A DNA stretch of 64,000 bases, from assembly GCA_963664715.2 (NCBI GenBank), contig CAXXUY010000012.1:124001-188000 (forward strand). Direction: 5' to 3'. The stretch comes from JAPOXR01 sp963664715 (GTDB taxonomy: Bacteria; Pseudomonadota; Alphaproteobacteria; Rhodobacterales; Rhodobacteraceae). Of the stretch, positions 17,230 through 27,224 are shown in pieces. The notes beneath the pieces were generated by a model. It was not told the origin of the DNA. It saw only the letters and a program-made list of their open reading frames with translations, and did no database searches. The stretch's first letter is position 1; every line of letters starts with the position of its first letter. A program made the translations under genes and the position numbers.

Positions 17230-19248
17230 ATGGATTTGTCAGAACTGAAAAACAAGCATCCCGAACATTGGAAACTGGCGAGCGCAGTGCGTGTCTTGTC
17301 CATGGACGCAGTTCAGGCTGCGAAGTCCGGACATCCGGGAATGCCAATGGGAATGGCGGACGTCGCGACCGTGCTCTTCCGGAACCACCTCCGGTTCGAT
17401 GCATCGAACCCGGGGTGGCCAGACCGGGACCGGTTCATATTGTCAGCCGGACACGGCTCGATGCTCCTCTATTCCCTGCTGCATTTGACAGGGTACTGCG
17501 AATTCGGAATTGACCAACTCAAGAATTTCCGCCAGCTCGGATACAATACGGCAGGTCATCCGGAATTCGGACACGGAGCCGGAATCGAGACAACGACCGG
17601 GCCCTTGGGCCAGGGTCTTGCAAACGCTGTCGGATTTGCCATCGCGGAAGAGGCAATGCGGGCCCGGTTTGGCAGTCAAATTGTTGACCACCACACCTAT
17701 GTTCTGGTCGGCGATGGATGCCTGATGGAGGGAATCAGCCACGAGGCTGCAGGTCTGGCCGGGCGGCTGAAGCTCTCTCGACTGATCGCCCTCTGGGACA
17801 ATAATGGAATTACGATAGACGGCAAGGTCGAGTTGAGTGACACAACGGATCAACTCGGGAGGTTTGAAGCTGCCGGCTGGACTGTGATTGCCTGTGACGG
17901 ACATGATCCTGATGACATAGACAGTTCAATTTCCAAGGCCAAACAGGGTTCACGGCCTACACTGATCGCATGCAAGACAAATATCGGCTTCGGCTCACCA
18001 AACAAGGAGGGCACCGCCAGCGCCCATGGCAGCCCCCTCGGCGAAGACGAAGTCCAGTTGACCAGGGACGTCTATGGCTGGCCATTCCCTCCGTTCGAAA
18101 TCCCCGCTGACATAAAGGATGCATGGCTCGGGATCGGTGCGAGGGGCACGGCGGACCAGAAGTCGTGGCAATCCCGTCTTAACACTCTGCCAACCCGTCG
18201 GCGTGCCGAATTTGATCGTGTTGTCGAAGGCAAGCCGCCCAGGAAGCTGAAATCCGCGTTGACCTTGCTGAAGTCCGAGGCAGCCCGGTCGAATGCCGGA
18301 CCTGCAACGCGCAAGTCGTCGGAAATCGTATTGTCGTCCATTAACCCGATCATGCCGGAAATCATTGGAGGTTCAGCCGATCTGACCGGATCCAACAACA
18401 CACTGACCCCTGACCTCGGAGTGTTTGACGAGAATGCCAGAGATGGCCGTTACATCTATTATGGCATTCGCGAACATGCGATGGCGGCGGCCATGAACGG
18501 CATGGCTCTGCATGGCGGCGTCCGGCCCTACGGAGGGACCTTTCTGTGCTTTACCGACTACGCCAGGCCCTCGATCCGGCTGTCCGCGTTGATGAAGGTT
18601 CCGGTTGTCTATGTGATGACCCATGATTCGATAGGTCTGGGCGAAGATGGTCCAACTCACCAGCCAGTCGAACATCTTGCCATGTTGCGGTCGACGCCCA
18701 ACCTCCAGGTCATTCGCCCCTGCGACACCGTGGAAACCGCGGAGGCATGGCAGACCGCGCTCACAACCCTGGACCGACCGACAGTGATTGCCCTCTCGCG
18801 CCAGGGTGTTCCAACGCTGAGGAACAGCCACATCGCCAGCAACCTGACTGGACGCGGTGCCTACATCATGCGTGAAGCGCAGGCACCGAGAAGGGTCATT
18901 CTCATGGCCACCGGGACCGAAATGTCCGTTGCTGATGCCGCGCGTGATTTGTTGGAAGCGCAGGGCATAGGTACCCGCGTCGTTTCGATGCCTTGCTGGG
19001 AGTTGTTTGAACGGCAGAGTGAGGGGTATCGGCGCAGAGTACTTCCCAGAGGACCCGTAAGGGTCGCCATCGAAGCCGGAGTCAGGCAAGGGTGGGACAA
19101 GTGGTTGTGTGGTGAACGAGGCACGGAAAGGAAATCTGCCTTTGTGGGGATGACGGGGTTCGGGGCATCTGCTCCGGGTAGTGACTTGTTCACGCATTTC
19201 GACATTACCGCGGACGCCGTTGTCGAAGAGGCCCTTTCTCTGCTGTGA
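17230..19248 (+). CDS. tkt: Transketolase
   Basis: TPP-dependent transfer of two-carbon units in the pentose-phosphate pathway. The 672-residue protein has AAKSGHPGMPMGMADV near the N-terminus, the TPP motif GDGCLMEGISHEA...NNGITIDG, the central GPTHQPVEHLAMLR and the C-terminal domain with FGASAPGSDLFTHF. It leads the central-carbon series tkt-gap-pgk. Confidence 0.96.
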   Translation: MDLSELKNKHPEHWKLASAVRVLSMDAVQAAKSGHPGMPMGMADVATVLFRNHLRFDASNPGWPDRDRFILSAGHGSMLLYSLLHLTGYCEFGIDQLKNFRQLGYNTAGHPEFGHGAGIETTTGPLGQGLANAVGFAIAEEAMRARFGSQIVDHHTYVLVGDGCLMEGISHEAAGLAGRLKLSRLIALWDNNGITIDGKVELSDTTDQLGRFEAAGWTVIACDGHDPDDIDSSISKAKQGSRPTLIACKTNIGFGSPNKEGTASAHGSPLGEDEVQLTRDVYGWPFPPFEIPADIKDAWLGIGARGTADQKSWQSRLNTLPTRRRAEFDRVVEGKPPRKLKSALTLLKSEAARSNAGPATRKSSEIVLSSINPIMPEIIGGSADLTGSNNTLTPDLGVFDENARDGRYIYYGIREHAMAAAMNGMALHGGVRPYGGTFLCFTDYARPSIRLSALMKVPVVYVMTHDSIGLGEDGPTHQPVEHLAMLRSTPNLQVIRPCDTVETAEAWQTALTTLDRPTVIALSRQGVPTLRNSHIASNLTGRGAYIMREAQAPRRVILMATGTEMSVADAARDLLEAQGIGTRVVSMPCWELFERQSEGYRRRVLPRGPVRVAIEAGVRQGWDKWLCGERGTERKSAFVGMTGFGASAPGSDLFTHFDITADAVVEEALSLL

Positions 19249-19403
19249 CGGCGGACCGGAGGTCTGCCCTGCCCTGCCCGGTTGCGTCCCGTTTCTCGCG
19301 CTCGTCACCTGTAAACGGTTTTCCCGCCGGTCTGGTTGGTGCGTCATGTCCTTGACCCATTAATGGCTGAACAAGAACGCTTTTTGAAACGAAGGAGAAT
19401 CAG

Positions 19404-20402
19404 TTGTCGGTAACAGTTGCAATCAATGGATTTGGACGAATAGGACGCAATATCCTCAGGGCGGTAGCGGAATCTAAACGGAACGACGTCACGGTCGCGG
19501 CAATCAATGACCTGGCGCCCGTGTCAACGCTGGCACATCTGCTCGAATTCGACAGCATACACGGCCGGTTCCCCGGCGAGCTTCGAACCGGGAATGACAT
19601 GATTGACATTGGCAGCGGTCCGATCAGGGTGACGTCCCTGCGCGATCCGGAGGCACTTCCCTGGTCAGGTGTTGACGTTGGTCTAGAATGTTCAGGCGTG
19701 TTTGCTTCCAGGGACAAGGCGGCGCGCCATCTCGAGAACGGGTCGCGCAAGGTGCTGGTTTCTGCGCCGGCGAGCGGGGCTGACCGCACCGTGGTGTTCG
19801 GAGTCAATCACGAAACGATCGCGCCCGGCGACCTGGTTGTTTCAAACGCTTCCTGCACCACGAACTGCCTTTCTCCAGTTGCGCTGGTTTTGGCAAACTC
19901 TGTCGGAATCAAGCGCGGATTCATGACAACCATTCACAGTTACACGGGCGACCAACCGACCCTGGACGCGGTTCACAAGGATCTCTACCGTGCGAGGGCG
20001 GCGGCGATGTCCATGATTCCGACATCCACCGGGGCGGCTCGTGCGGTCGGGCTCGTCCTGCCGCAACTGGCTGGAAAACTTGATGGTGTCGCCATCCGGG
20101 TCCCGACCCCGAATGTTTCCGTCGTCGATCTTACCTTTGAGGCCGAAAGAGCGACTACCGCAGAAGAAATCAATGACAGCATTCGTTTCGCCGCCAACGG
20201 AGACCTCAAGGGGATACTCGGATATACCGACCTTCCCAACGTATCCATGGATTTCAATCATGACTCCAGATCGTCAATCTTCCATACGGACCAGACTAAG
20301 GTCCTGGACGGAACATTCTGCCGAATCCTGAGCTGGTATGACAATGAATGGGGATTCTCCCACAGGATGATTGATGTGGCAGCCGTGATGGCGGCACTCT
20401 GA
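19404..20402 (+). CDS. gap: Glyceraldehyde-3-phosphate dehydrogenase
   Basis: A 332-residue NAD(P)-dependent glycolytic enzyme. It starts INGFGRIGRN, has the catalytic cysteine in SNASCTTNCL, the HSYTGDQPTLD loop and SWYDNEWGFSHRMID at the end. The start is TTG 19404, 5-6 nt after GAAGGAGA; no ATG fits, and the sequence after TTG (SVTVAINGFG) is exactly the family start. It follows tkt by 155 bp and precedes pgk by 29 bp. Confidence 0.96.
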   Translation: MSVTVAINGFGRIGRNILRAVAESKRNDVTVAAINDLAPVSTLAHLLEFDSIHGRFPGELRTGNDMIDIGSGPIRVTSLRDPEALPWSGVDVGLECSGVFASRDKAARHLENGSRKVLVSAPASGADRTVVFGVNHETIAPGDLVVSNASCTTNCLSPVALVLANSVGIKRGFMTTIHSYTGDQPTLDAVHKDLYRARAAAMSMIPTSTGAARAVGLVLPQLAGKLDGVAIRVPTPNVSVVDLTFEAERATTAEEINDSIRFAANGDLKGILGYTDLPNVSMDFNHDSRSSIFHTDQTKVLDGTFCRILSWYDNEWGFSHRMIDVAAVMAAL

Positions 20403-20431
20403 CGCCGATTGATTCCAAGGGCGGTCTTGCC

Positions 20432-21628
20432 ATGAAGCGAATGTGGAAATCCCTCGACGATGTGGAAGTTTCGGGACAGCGAGTCCTGACGAGGCTCGAC
20501 CTGAACGTGCCGATGGAAGATGGAAAGGTCTCGGATGACACGCGCATCCGAAGGGCACACGACACGGTGTCGGAGATTCTTCGTCGCGGGGGGGTTCCTG
20601 TCTTGATGTCTCATCTGGGCAGACCCGGAGGCGTTCCAGACAAGAGCCTCTCGTTAAAACAGCTCGTTCCGGTTCTTGAACGGTGCTTCGGCACGGTCGT
20701 GAGGTTCTGCCCGGAAACCGTCGGAGCCATGGCTGAAGAAGCAACCAGGGCCTGTGGTCCGGGCGAGATATTCCTGCTCGAAAACCTGCGTTTCAATCCC
20801 GGTGAATCCAGGAACGATGATTCGTTTTCGGCCCAGCTTGCAGGAATGGGCGACGTGTACTGCAATGATGCTTTTTCTGCTGCCCATCGCGCGCATTCTT
20901 CGGTTGTTGGCGTCGCGAGGTTTCTGCCAGCCTGCGCAGGCCGCCAGATGGAACGGGAACTGGGAGCGCTGGACACCGCGTTGGGATCACCGGACAGGCC
21001 GGTGATGGCAATCGTCGGCGGATCGAAGATCTCAACCAAGCTCAAAGTATTGAATAACCTGGTCAGGAGGGTCGATCACCTGGTAATCGGCGGTGCCATG
21101 GCCAATACTTTCATGCATGCCAAGGGGCTTGAAACCGGCCGATCCCTTGTCGAGCAGGATATGTCGTCCTCGGCGATCGCTGTTCTGGAATCGGCAACTG
21201 CGCTGGGATGCCGGATCGAGCTTCCCGTTGATGTCGTTGTAAGTCGGGAACTCAAGAAGGACGCGCCTGCGAAGACCGTTGCAGCCGCCGCCTGCCCCGC
21301 TGACATGATGATTCTTGATGCAGGAATCCAGTCGGTAGAACGCATTGTCAGTTCACTGGCGAAATGCCGGACACTGGTATGGAATGGCCCGGTCGGAGCA
21401 TTCGAAATCCAGCCATTCGATGCGGCAACAAACGGGATTGCGGCAGCGGCAGCCCGGAATACTGCGAACGGAGCACTGGTTTCTGTTGCAGGTGGCGGTG
21501 ACACCGTGTCTGCCCTGGCTCGATCAGGAGTTGTAGACGAGTTCACATATGTATCCACAGCGGGTGGTGCATTTCTGGAATGGATGGAAGGCCGTACTCT
21601 GCCCGGTATTGCGGCCCTGGCCGGTTGA
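20432..21628 (+). CDS. pgk: Phosphoglycerate kinase
   Basis: A 398-residue glycolytic kinase with VLTRLDLNVPMEDGKVSDDTRI, VPVLMSHLGRPGG, the hinge KISTKLKVLNNL, the nucleotide-binding VWNGPVGAFE and GGGDTVSAL near the end. It is co-oriented directly after gap. Confidence 0.97.
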   Translation: MKRMWKSLDDVEVSGQRVLTRLDLNVPMEDGKVSDDTRIRRAHDTVSEILRRGGVPVLMSHLGRPGGVPDKSLSLKQLVPVLERCFGTVVRFCPETVGAMAEEATRACGPGEIFLLENLRFNPGESRNDDSFSAQLAGMGDVYCNDAFSAAHRAHSSVVGVARFLPACAGRQMERELGALDTALGSPDRPVMAIVGGSKISTKLKVLNNLVRRVDHLVIGGAMANTFMHAKGLETGRSLVEQDMSSSAIAVLESATALGCRIELPVDVVVSRELKKDAPAKTVAAAACPADMMILDAGIQSVERIVSSLAKCRTLVWNGPVGAFEIQPFDAATNGIAAAAARNTANGALVSVAGGGDTVSALARSGVVDEFTYVSTAGGAFLEWMEGRTLPGIAALAG

Positions 21629-21718
21629 GGCCCGTCGCAGAACCGGCTATACTCCTCCAAACAATCAAGAGTTGGTGAACTATCAAGCCGACCGGCCGTA
21701 CCTGGGCAGTTGCATGGC

Positions 21719-22015
21719 ATGAAACTGAATTTTGGCATCTTAGTGATAGCAACCTATTATTCGGTCGCACTTCTTGCGGGCGGGCACTTCGCCGTCGCTG
21801 CCATTCAGGGGGATAGCGGGCGCTTTGCGCGGATCGCCATCCTCGACGAGGAAGAGTCGCTCAAGACCGAATTGGCAGAATTACTGGTGGATGTCGGCAA
21901 GATGGAAAACAAGGTGCGGCGGCTGTCAGATCACTATCTAGACCTTGAATTGCTTGACGAGCGCGCGCGGGTCGTCCTGGGCTATGCCCGCGACTACGAG
22001 ATAATTCTCCATTAG
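21719..22015 (+). CDS. FtsB/DivIC-type septum formation initiator
   Basis: A 98-residue protein with one N-terminal membrane segment (ILVIATYYSVALLAGGHFAV) followed by a short coiled coil (SLKTELAELLVDVGKMENKVRRLS) and LDLELLDERARVVLGY. This is the FtsB/DivIC layout, and such a gene usually precedes pdhA in alphaproteobacteria. The enolase gene often found beside it is absent here. ATG 21719 is chosen over the TTG at 21710. Confidence 0.78.
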   Translation: MKLNFGILVIATYYSVALLAGGHFAVAAIQGDSGRFARIAILDEEESLKTELAELLVDVGKMENKVRRLSDHYLDLELLDERARVVLGYARDYEIILH

Positions 22016-22278
22016 GCTGGTCCGGCATTTCCCGGACCGGGGACGTTTCGCGATCCCCCGGACGAACCTGATTCGAGGACATTGAGAAAACCTGCATCGG
22101 CGCCGCAACTTCGCACATGCGAACCTGATGCTGGCAGGCAGGCAATCATCTCCTCGATGGTGAACAGACAGTCGACTCCCGGGACCCCGGCTCACAAACC
22201 TGTGGAATCACCCAACGTTTCAGAGTAGGTTCCACACCGTATTGCCTGACGATTGTCGATCTCCGGGAGTGAAGGCGA

Positions 22279-23268
22279 ATGGCTGTAAAGAAACGCGCTG
22301 CCAAACCGCGTGCGTCCGCAGAGGAACTGCTTAGATACTACCGGGATATGTTGCTGATCAGGAGGTTCGAGGAAAAGTCCGGACAGCTCTACGGCATGGG
22401 CAAGATCGGCGGTTTCTGTCATCTTTACATCGGGCAGGAGGCCGTCGTCACAGGGCTTGAGGCGGCAGCCGAGGACGGGGACAAGCGCATTACTGCCTAC
22501 AGGGACCACGGCCATATGCTGGCCTGCGGAATGGATCCCAAGGGTGTGATGGCTGAGCTCACTGGTCGGTCCACCGGTTATTCCCGGGGCAAGGGAGGCT
22601 CCATGCACATGTTCAGCAAGGAGCGCGCCTTTTTCGGTGGGCACGGCATTGTCGGCGCCCAGGTTCCGATCGGCGCTGGCTTGGCATTTTCGGACAGGTT
22701 CCTCGAGACCGGGAAAGTGACCTTCACCTATTTTGGCGACGGAGCAGCAAACCAGGGCCAAGTGTATGAAACATTCAACATGGCCAGCCTTTGGCAACTC
22801 CCCGTATTGTTTGTCATCGAGAACAATCGCTACGCCATGGGGACCTCCGTTTCGAGAGCGTCTTCGACCTCCGAATTGTTCACCAGGGGACGTGCATTCG
22901 GCATTCCGGGCAAGTCCGTAGATGGAATGGATATCCTCGCGGTCCGGGACGCGGGAAGGCTGGCTGCCAAGCACTGCAGGTCGGGGAAAGGCCCCTTTAT
23001 TCTCGAGATGATGACATACCGGTACCGAGGGCATTCCATGTCCGACCCCGCCAAATACCGGACAAGGGAAGAGGTCCAGAATGTCAGGAAGCACAGTGAT
23101 CCAATTGACCATGTGAGAGACTTGCTGGTTGCCAGGAAGACAAGCATGGAGGATGTCCTCAAGAAGGTAGACTCCGAGATCAAGATGGTCGTCAATGAAG
23201 CGGCCGAATTTGCCCTTAGCAGCCCGGAGCCGGATGCAGCTGAACTCTGGACTGACGTCTTTGCCTGA
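22279..23268 (+). CDS. pdhA: Pyruvate dehydrogenase E1 alpha subunit
   Basis: A 329-residue TPP-dependent E1 alpha. It has the GFCHLYIGQEAV and YRDHGHMLACG regions, the TPP/Mg motif GDGAANQGQ...ENNRYAMGT, and the phosphorylation-loop-like YRYRGHSMSDPAKYR. It heads pdhA-pdhB-pdhC, which converts pyruvate to acetyl-CoA. No lipoamide dehydrogenase (E3) gene follows in the window. Confidence 0.96.
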   Translation: MAVKKRAAKPRASAEELLRYYRDMLLIRRFEEKSGQLYGMGKIGGFCHLYIGQEAVVTGLEAAAEDGDKRITAYRDHGHMLACGMDPKGVMAELTGRSTGYSRGKGGSMHMFSKERAFFGGHGIVGAQVPIGAGLAFSDRFLETGKVTFTYFGDGAANQGQVYETFNMASLWQLPVLFVIENNRYAMGTSVSRASSTSELFTRGRAFGIPGKSVDGMDILAVRDAGRLAAKHCRSGKGPFILEMMTYRYRGHSMSDPAKYRTREEVQNVRKHSDPIDHVRDLLVARKTSMEDVLKKVDSEIKMVVNEAAEFALSSPEPDAAELWTDVFA

Positions 23269-23313
23269 TTGCCGGGATCGCGCCAGCTACCGTTGTTGCC
23301 AGGAGATCTATTG

Positions 23314-24690
23314 ATGGAATCCAGCATACTCATGCCTGCCCTGTCGCCAACGATGGAATCCGGGACCCTCGCAAAATGGATGATCAGTGAGGGTGAAACG
23401 GTTTCGAGTGGCGATCTCATCGCCGAAATCGAAACAGACAAGGCAGTCATGGAATTCGAGGCTGTCGATGACGGCACGATCACCAGGATCCTGGTTGCCG
23501 AAGGAACGGAGGATGTTGCTGTCAACACGCCGATTGCCATCCTCGAGACCACCGGCGACGTGCCGCTGATGGAGCACAAGGCGGACACCGGAAGCGAGGC
23601 ACCCGCTCCGGAAGCCCGACCTCGGCCCGAGGTCGTTGCGGCAATCCCGGCTCAGCCGGCACCGACAACACAAGAAACCGATATTCCCGACGGGGTTGCG
23701 ACGAAGACAATGACTGTCCGCCAGGCGCTGAACGAGGCAATGGCGGAAGAGATGAGGCGTGACCACACGGTTTTCCTGATGGGCGAGGAAGTCGCGGAAT
23801 ACCAGGGAGCCTACAAAGTATCGGAAGGCCTGCTGCAGGAATTCGGAGACAGACGAGTTGTTGACACACCGATCACGGAACACGGATTTGCCGGTTTGGG
23901 CGTGGGCGCCGCCTTCGGTGGTCTACGGCCGGTCGTGGAATTCATGACATTCAACTTTGCGATGCAAGCAATTGATCATATTGTGAATTCTGCTGCAAAG
24001 ACACTTTACATGTCTGGCGGGCAGGTTTCCTGCCCGATCGTATTTCGGGGGCCAAATGGCGCTGCGGCAAGGGTCGCTGCCCAGCACAGCCAGGACTACG
24101 CGGCATGGTATTCACATGTGCCCAGCCTCAAGGTTGTACAACCCTATTCGGCTGCCGACGCCAAGGGGCTATTGAAATCCGCAATTCGGGATGACAACCC
24201 CGTGATCGTCCTGGAAAACGAGATTCTTTACGGTCACAGTTTCGAAGTTCCCGACATCGACGAACTGACGGTTCCTCTCGGAAGGGCAAAGATCTGGCAA
24301 GAGGGCGATGATGTCACCCTGGTTTCGTTCGGGATCGGCATGACCCATACGTTGGAGGCCGCCAGAATCCTGACAGATCAGGGAATTCGTGCCGAAGTGG
24401 TCGACCTGAGGACATTGCGGCCAATGGACACGGAAACCGTGATCGACTCTGTCAAGAAGACCAATCGTTGCGTGACGGTCGAAGAGGGTTGGCCGGTCTG
24501 CTCGATCGGCAACCACATCTCTGCTGTCCTGATGCAGCAGGCGTTCGACTGGCTCGATGCACCCGTCATCAATTGCACTGGCAAGGATGTTCCGATGCCC
24601 TACGCTGCCAATCTCGAGGAAATGGCGCTTGTTACCCCGGCGGAGATTGTTGAGGCGGCAAGAACCGTAACGTACAGTTCGCAGACCTGA
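23314..24690 (+). CDS. pdhB: Pyruvate dehydrogenase E1 beta subunit with N-terminal lipoyl domain
   Basis: A 458-residue E1 beta. Residues 1-80 form a lipoyl domain with lysine K43 in ETDKAVMEFE; then an Ala/Pro/Glu-rich linker; then the E1 beta domain from about 130 (TVRQALNEAMAEEMRRD, EHGFAGLGVGAAFGGLRPV). A lipoyl domain on E1 beta is typical of alphaproteobacteria. ATG 23314 follows AGGAG. The lipoyl domain is close in sequence to that of the next gene, suggesting duplication or conversion. Confidence 0.96.
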   Translation: MESSILMPALSPTMESGTLAKWMISEGETVSSGDLIAEIETDKAVMEFEAVDDGTITRILVAEGTEDVAVNTPIAILETTGDVPLMEHKADTGSEAPAPEARPRPEVVAAIPAQPAPTTQETDIPDGVATKTMTVRQALNEAMAEEMRRDHTVFLMGEEVAEYQGAYKVSEGLLQEFGDRRVVDTPITEHGFAGLGVGAAFGGLRPVVEFMTFNFAMQAIDHIVNSAAKTLYMSGGQVSCPIVFRGPNGAAARVAAQHSQDYAAWYSHVPSLKVVQPYSAADAKGLLKSAIRDDNPVIVLENEILYGHSFEVPDIDELTVPLGRAKIWQEGDDVTLVSFGIGMTHTLEAARILTDQGIRAEVVDLRTLRPMDTETVIDSVKKTNRCVTVEEGWPVCSIGNHISAVLMQQAFDWLDAPVINCTGKDVPMPYAANLEEMALVTPAEIVEAARTVTYSSQT

Positions 24691-24691
24691 C

Positions 24692-26005
24692 ATGCCCACT
24701 ACGGTCCTGATGCCAGCCCTCTCACCTACCATGACAGAGGGAAAGCTTGCCAAATGGCACGTCCAGCAGGGTGACACGGTTGCCGCCGGTGACCTGCTTG
24801 CGGAAATCGAGACCGACAAGGCAATCATGGAGTTCGAAGCCGTTGACGACGGAACCGTCGGCAGGCTGCTTGTAGGAGAAGGCGGCGCCGACATCGAGGT
24901 CAATCAGCCAATTGCGATCATGCTTGGCGAGGACGAGGACATCTCGGCCCTTTCCGATTTTCACGAACCGGATGTTGAGCCAGTTGCACTCCGGGACGAC
25001 CAGTCACCCGCCACCGTGCAACCGACCTTGTCTCAACCGGTCTCGCCTGGACCCATGATGTCGGTATCGCCTCCGCCAGAGCGGATGGCAGGAGATGCAG
25101 ACAGGATCTTTGCCTCCCCCCTTGCCCGCAGACTGGCGCGGGAGAACGACCTCATTCTCTCAGACATTGACGGAACCGGTCCGAATGGCCGGATAATCAA
25201 GCGGGATATTGAACTCGCCATCAAGGAGCCGCCCAGGATGTCCAGGGCGGTTGCCCCGGTGGAAAAGATTGCCAGCGAGGTGCCGAAGGACATTGCTATT
25301 CTCTTCAGTGGCAGGGAATTTGAAGAGGTTGCGCTTGATGGAATGCGCAAGACCATTGCCGCGAGACTGGTCGAGGCCAAGCAGACCATCCCGCACTTCT
25401 ACTTGCGCCGCGAAATCCTCCTTGATCAAATGCTGGCAGTCAGGACACAGATCAACAGCGCGTTACAGCCTGGTGGCAACAGGATTTCGGTCAACGACTT
25501 CATAATCAAGGCTTCCGCTCTGGCACTTCAAGCCGTGCCGGACGCCAATGCCGTGTGGGCCCACGACCGAATCCTGAGGTTCAAGTCATCGGATGTGGCA
25601 GTTGCTGTCGCAGTGGAAGGTGGACTGTTCACTCCGGTAATTCGTGATTCCCACGAGAAGTCCCTGCCAGAATTGTCCGCGGAAATGAAATCACTTGCGG
25701 AAAAGGCTCGATCGCGCCGGCTAAAGCCCGAGGAATACACCGGTGGCAGTTTTTCGATTTCCAACCTGGGAATGTTCGGAATCGAGAGTTTTGATGCCGT
25801 AATAAACCCACCACATGGTTCAATTCTAGCAGTCGGTGCCAGCCGAAGGGTTCCGTTCGAACTCGACGATGGTTCGGTCGAGTTCAGGACGTCAGTGTCC
25901 ATGACCCTGTCCTGTGACCATAGGGTGATTGATGGCGTGCTGGGTGCCAGCTTCCTGGCCGAAATCGCACGGCATCTCGAGAATCCGATGCTCCTGTTCA
26001 TATAG
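24692..26005 (+). CDS. pdhC: Dihydrolipoamide acetyltransferase (pyruvate dehydrogenase E2)
   Basis: A 437-residue E2 with a lipoyl domain (K43 in ETDKAIMEFE), a peripheral subunit-binding domain (IFASPLARRLARENDL...GRIIKRDIE, about 128-168) and the catalytic domain ending in SCDHRVIDGVLGASF with the HxxxD active site. It starts 1 bp after the pdhB stop. It converges with mltG. Confidence 0.96.
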   Translation: MPTTVLMPALSPTMTEGKLAKWHVQQGDTVAAGDLLAEIETDKAIMEFEAVDDGTVGRLLVGEGGADIEVNQPIAIMLGEDEDISALSDFHEPDVEPVALRDDQSPATVQPTLSQPVSPGPMMSVSPPPERMAGDADRIFASPLARRLARENDLILSDIDGTGPNGRIIKRDIELAIKEPPRMSRAVAPVEKIASEVPKDIAILFSGREFEEVALDGMRKTIAARLVEAKQTIPHFYLRREILLDQMLAVRTQINSALQPGGNRISVNDFIIKASALALQAVPDANAVWAHDRILRFKSSDVAVAVAVEGGLFTPVIRDSHEKSLPELSAEMKSLAEKARSRRLKPEEYTGGSFSISNLGMFGIESFDAVINPPHGSILAVGASRRVPFELDDGSVEFRTSVSMTLSCDHRVIDGVLGASFLAEIARHLENPMLLFI

Positions 26006-26063
26006 GCCGGGGCGGGTCAGTCAGGCTGTCTGTACAAGATTGCGGTGGCTATGGGGCTTTCAG

Positions 26064-27224
26064 TCAGTTGTCCTGTCGGCGCTCCGCTTCCACTTGCCTC
26101 CATTTTCGGACATTCTGCCTGTGCTCAGAGTATGTTTTCGCGAACACATGGCCGCCCTCGCCATCGGCAACAAAGTAGAGGTATTCAGTGTCGGCCGGAT
26201 TGAGGGCAGCGTTGATCGCTTCCCGACCGGGATTGGAGATCGGGGTCGGTGGAAGGCCGTCGACAAGATACGTGTTGTAAGGCGTTTCGCGGTCAAGTTC
26301 GCTTCGCCTCAGGCCTCGGCCCAATGGGCGTTTGCCCCCGGTGATGCCGTAAATGACGCTAGGGTCTGTCTGCAGCCGCATCGGCTTGTTCAACCTGTTG
26401 ACGAATACGGACGCGACAATTGCCCTTTCGCTTGCCTGTCCGGTTTCCTTTTCGACGATCGAGGCCAGTATCAATGCCTCTTCCGGAGAATCTACAGGAA
26501 GTTCCGGTGATCGATTGGCCCATTCCTCTTCAAGTATCACCTGTTGAAACTCAGCCATCCGCCTGACCAAGGCAGCTACATCGGCCCCTCTTCGGACTTC
26601 ATAAGTATCGGGTGCCAATGAGCCCTCTCCCGGCAAGTCCTGGACGCTGCCTTGCAGGAACTCCACCGAGTTCAACGCTTCGACAACCTGCCAGTTCGTC
26701 AGTCCTTCCGGAACCGACACCAGGTAGGTGACGGATGCATCCGAGCTGACCAGCGTCGCGTAGGGGTCGGGCACTGGCTCATCCGTCGTGAACCTGAAAA
26801 GCTCCCTTGTTTCGCTGGTACCGGGCAACCGTTCATTGAGAACGGTCGTCCCCCTTTCCGCGGAAATCCTGAATGTCACCACATGCCGATTACGCCCGGC
26901 GGCTGGATTGGTCACCAGCAGCAGGATTTCGGCCATGGACGCCTGTGCCGGAACTTCATAACTGCCGAACTTGAGAGAGGCGCTCTGTCCTGTCAGTCTC
27001 GCGCCGTACCTGAAAATCAGCGGGTGTGATATCAGGCCCTGATCAAACAGTGCATTGGCGATCTTGCCGACAGAATCGCCGCGTTCAATGACAAAATATG
27101 AGGCGTTCTGCGATGGACCGGGACCATAGAAACTGCGTTTCACATCATTCCATACGTACAGCCCCGCCCCGACGCCCATCACCGAGACGAACACTGCGCC
27201 GGCAAGAATGACCCTGACTTTCAC
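26064..27224 (-). CDS. mltG: Endolytic transglycosylase MltG (YceG-like)
   Basis: Cleaves nascent peptidoglycan strands at the inner membrane. It has an N-terminal membrane anchor (VILAGAVFVSVMGVGAGLYV), a LysM-like part and the catalytic YceG domain with SIVEKETGQASER, QTDPSVIYG and YNTYLVDGLPPTPISNPG. GTG 27224 is chosen because it overlaps the fabF stop as GTGA, a standard coupling; the frame extends 9 codons upstream. Length 386. Confidence 0.94.
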   Translation of the reverse strand: MKVRVILAGAVFVSVMGVGAGLYVWNDVKRSFYGPGPSQNASYFVIERGDSVGKIANALFDQGLISHPLIFRYGARLTGQSASLKFGSYEVPAQASMAEILLLVTNPAAGRNRHVVTFRISAERGTTVLNERLPGTSETRELFRFTTDEPVPDPYATLVSSDASVTYLVSVPEGLTNWQVVEALNSVEFLQGSVQDLPGEGSLAPDTYEVRRGADVAALVRRMAEFQQVILEEEWANRSPELPVDSPEEALILASIVEKETGQASERAIVASVFVNRLNKPMRLQTDPSVIYGITGGKRPLGRGLRRSELDRETPYNTYLVDGLPPTPISNPGREAINAALNPADTEYLYFVADGEGGHVFAKTYSEHRQNVRKWRQVEAERRQDN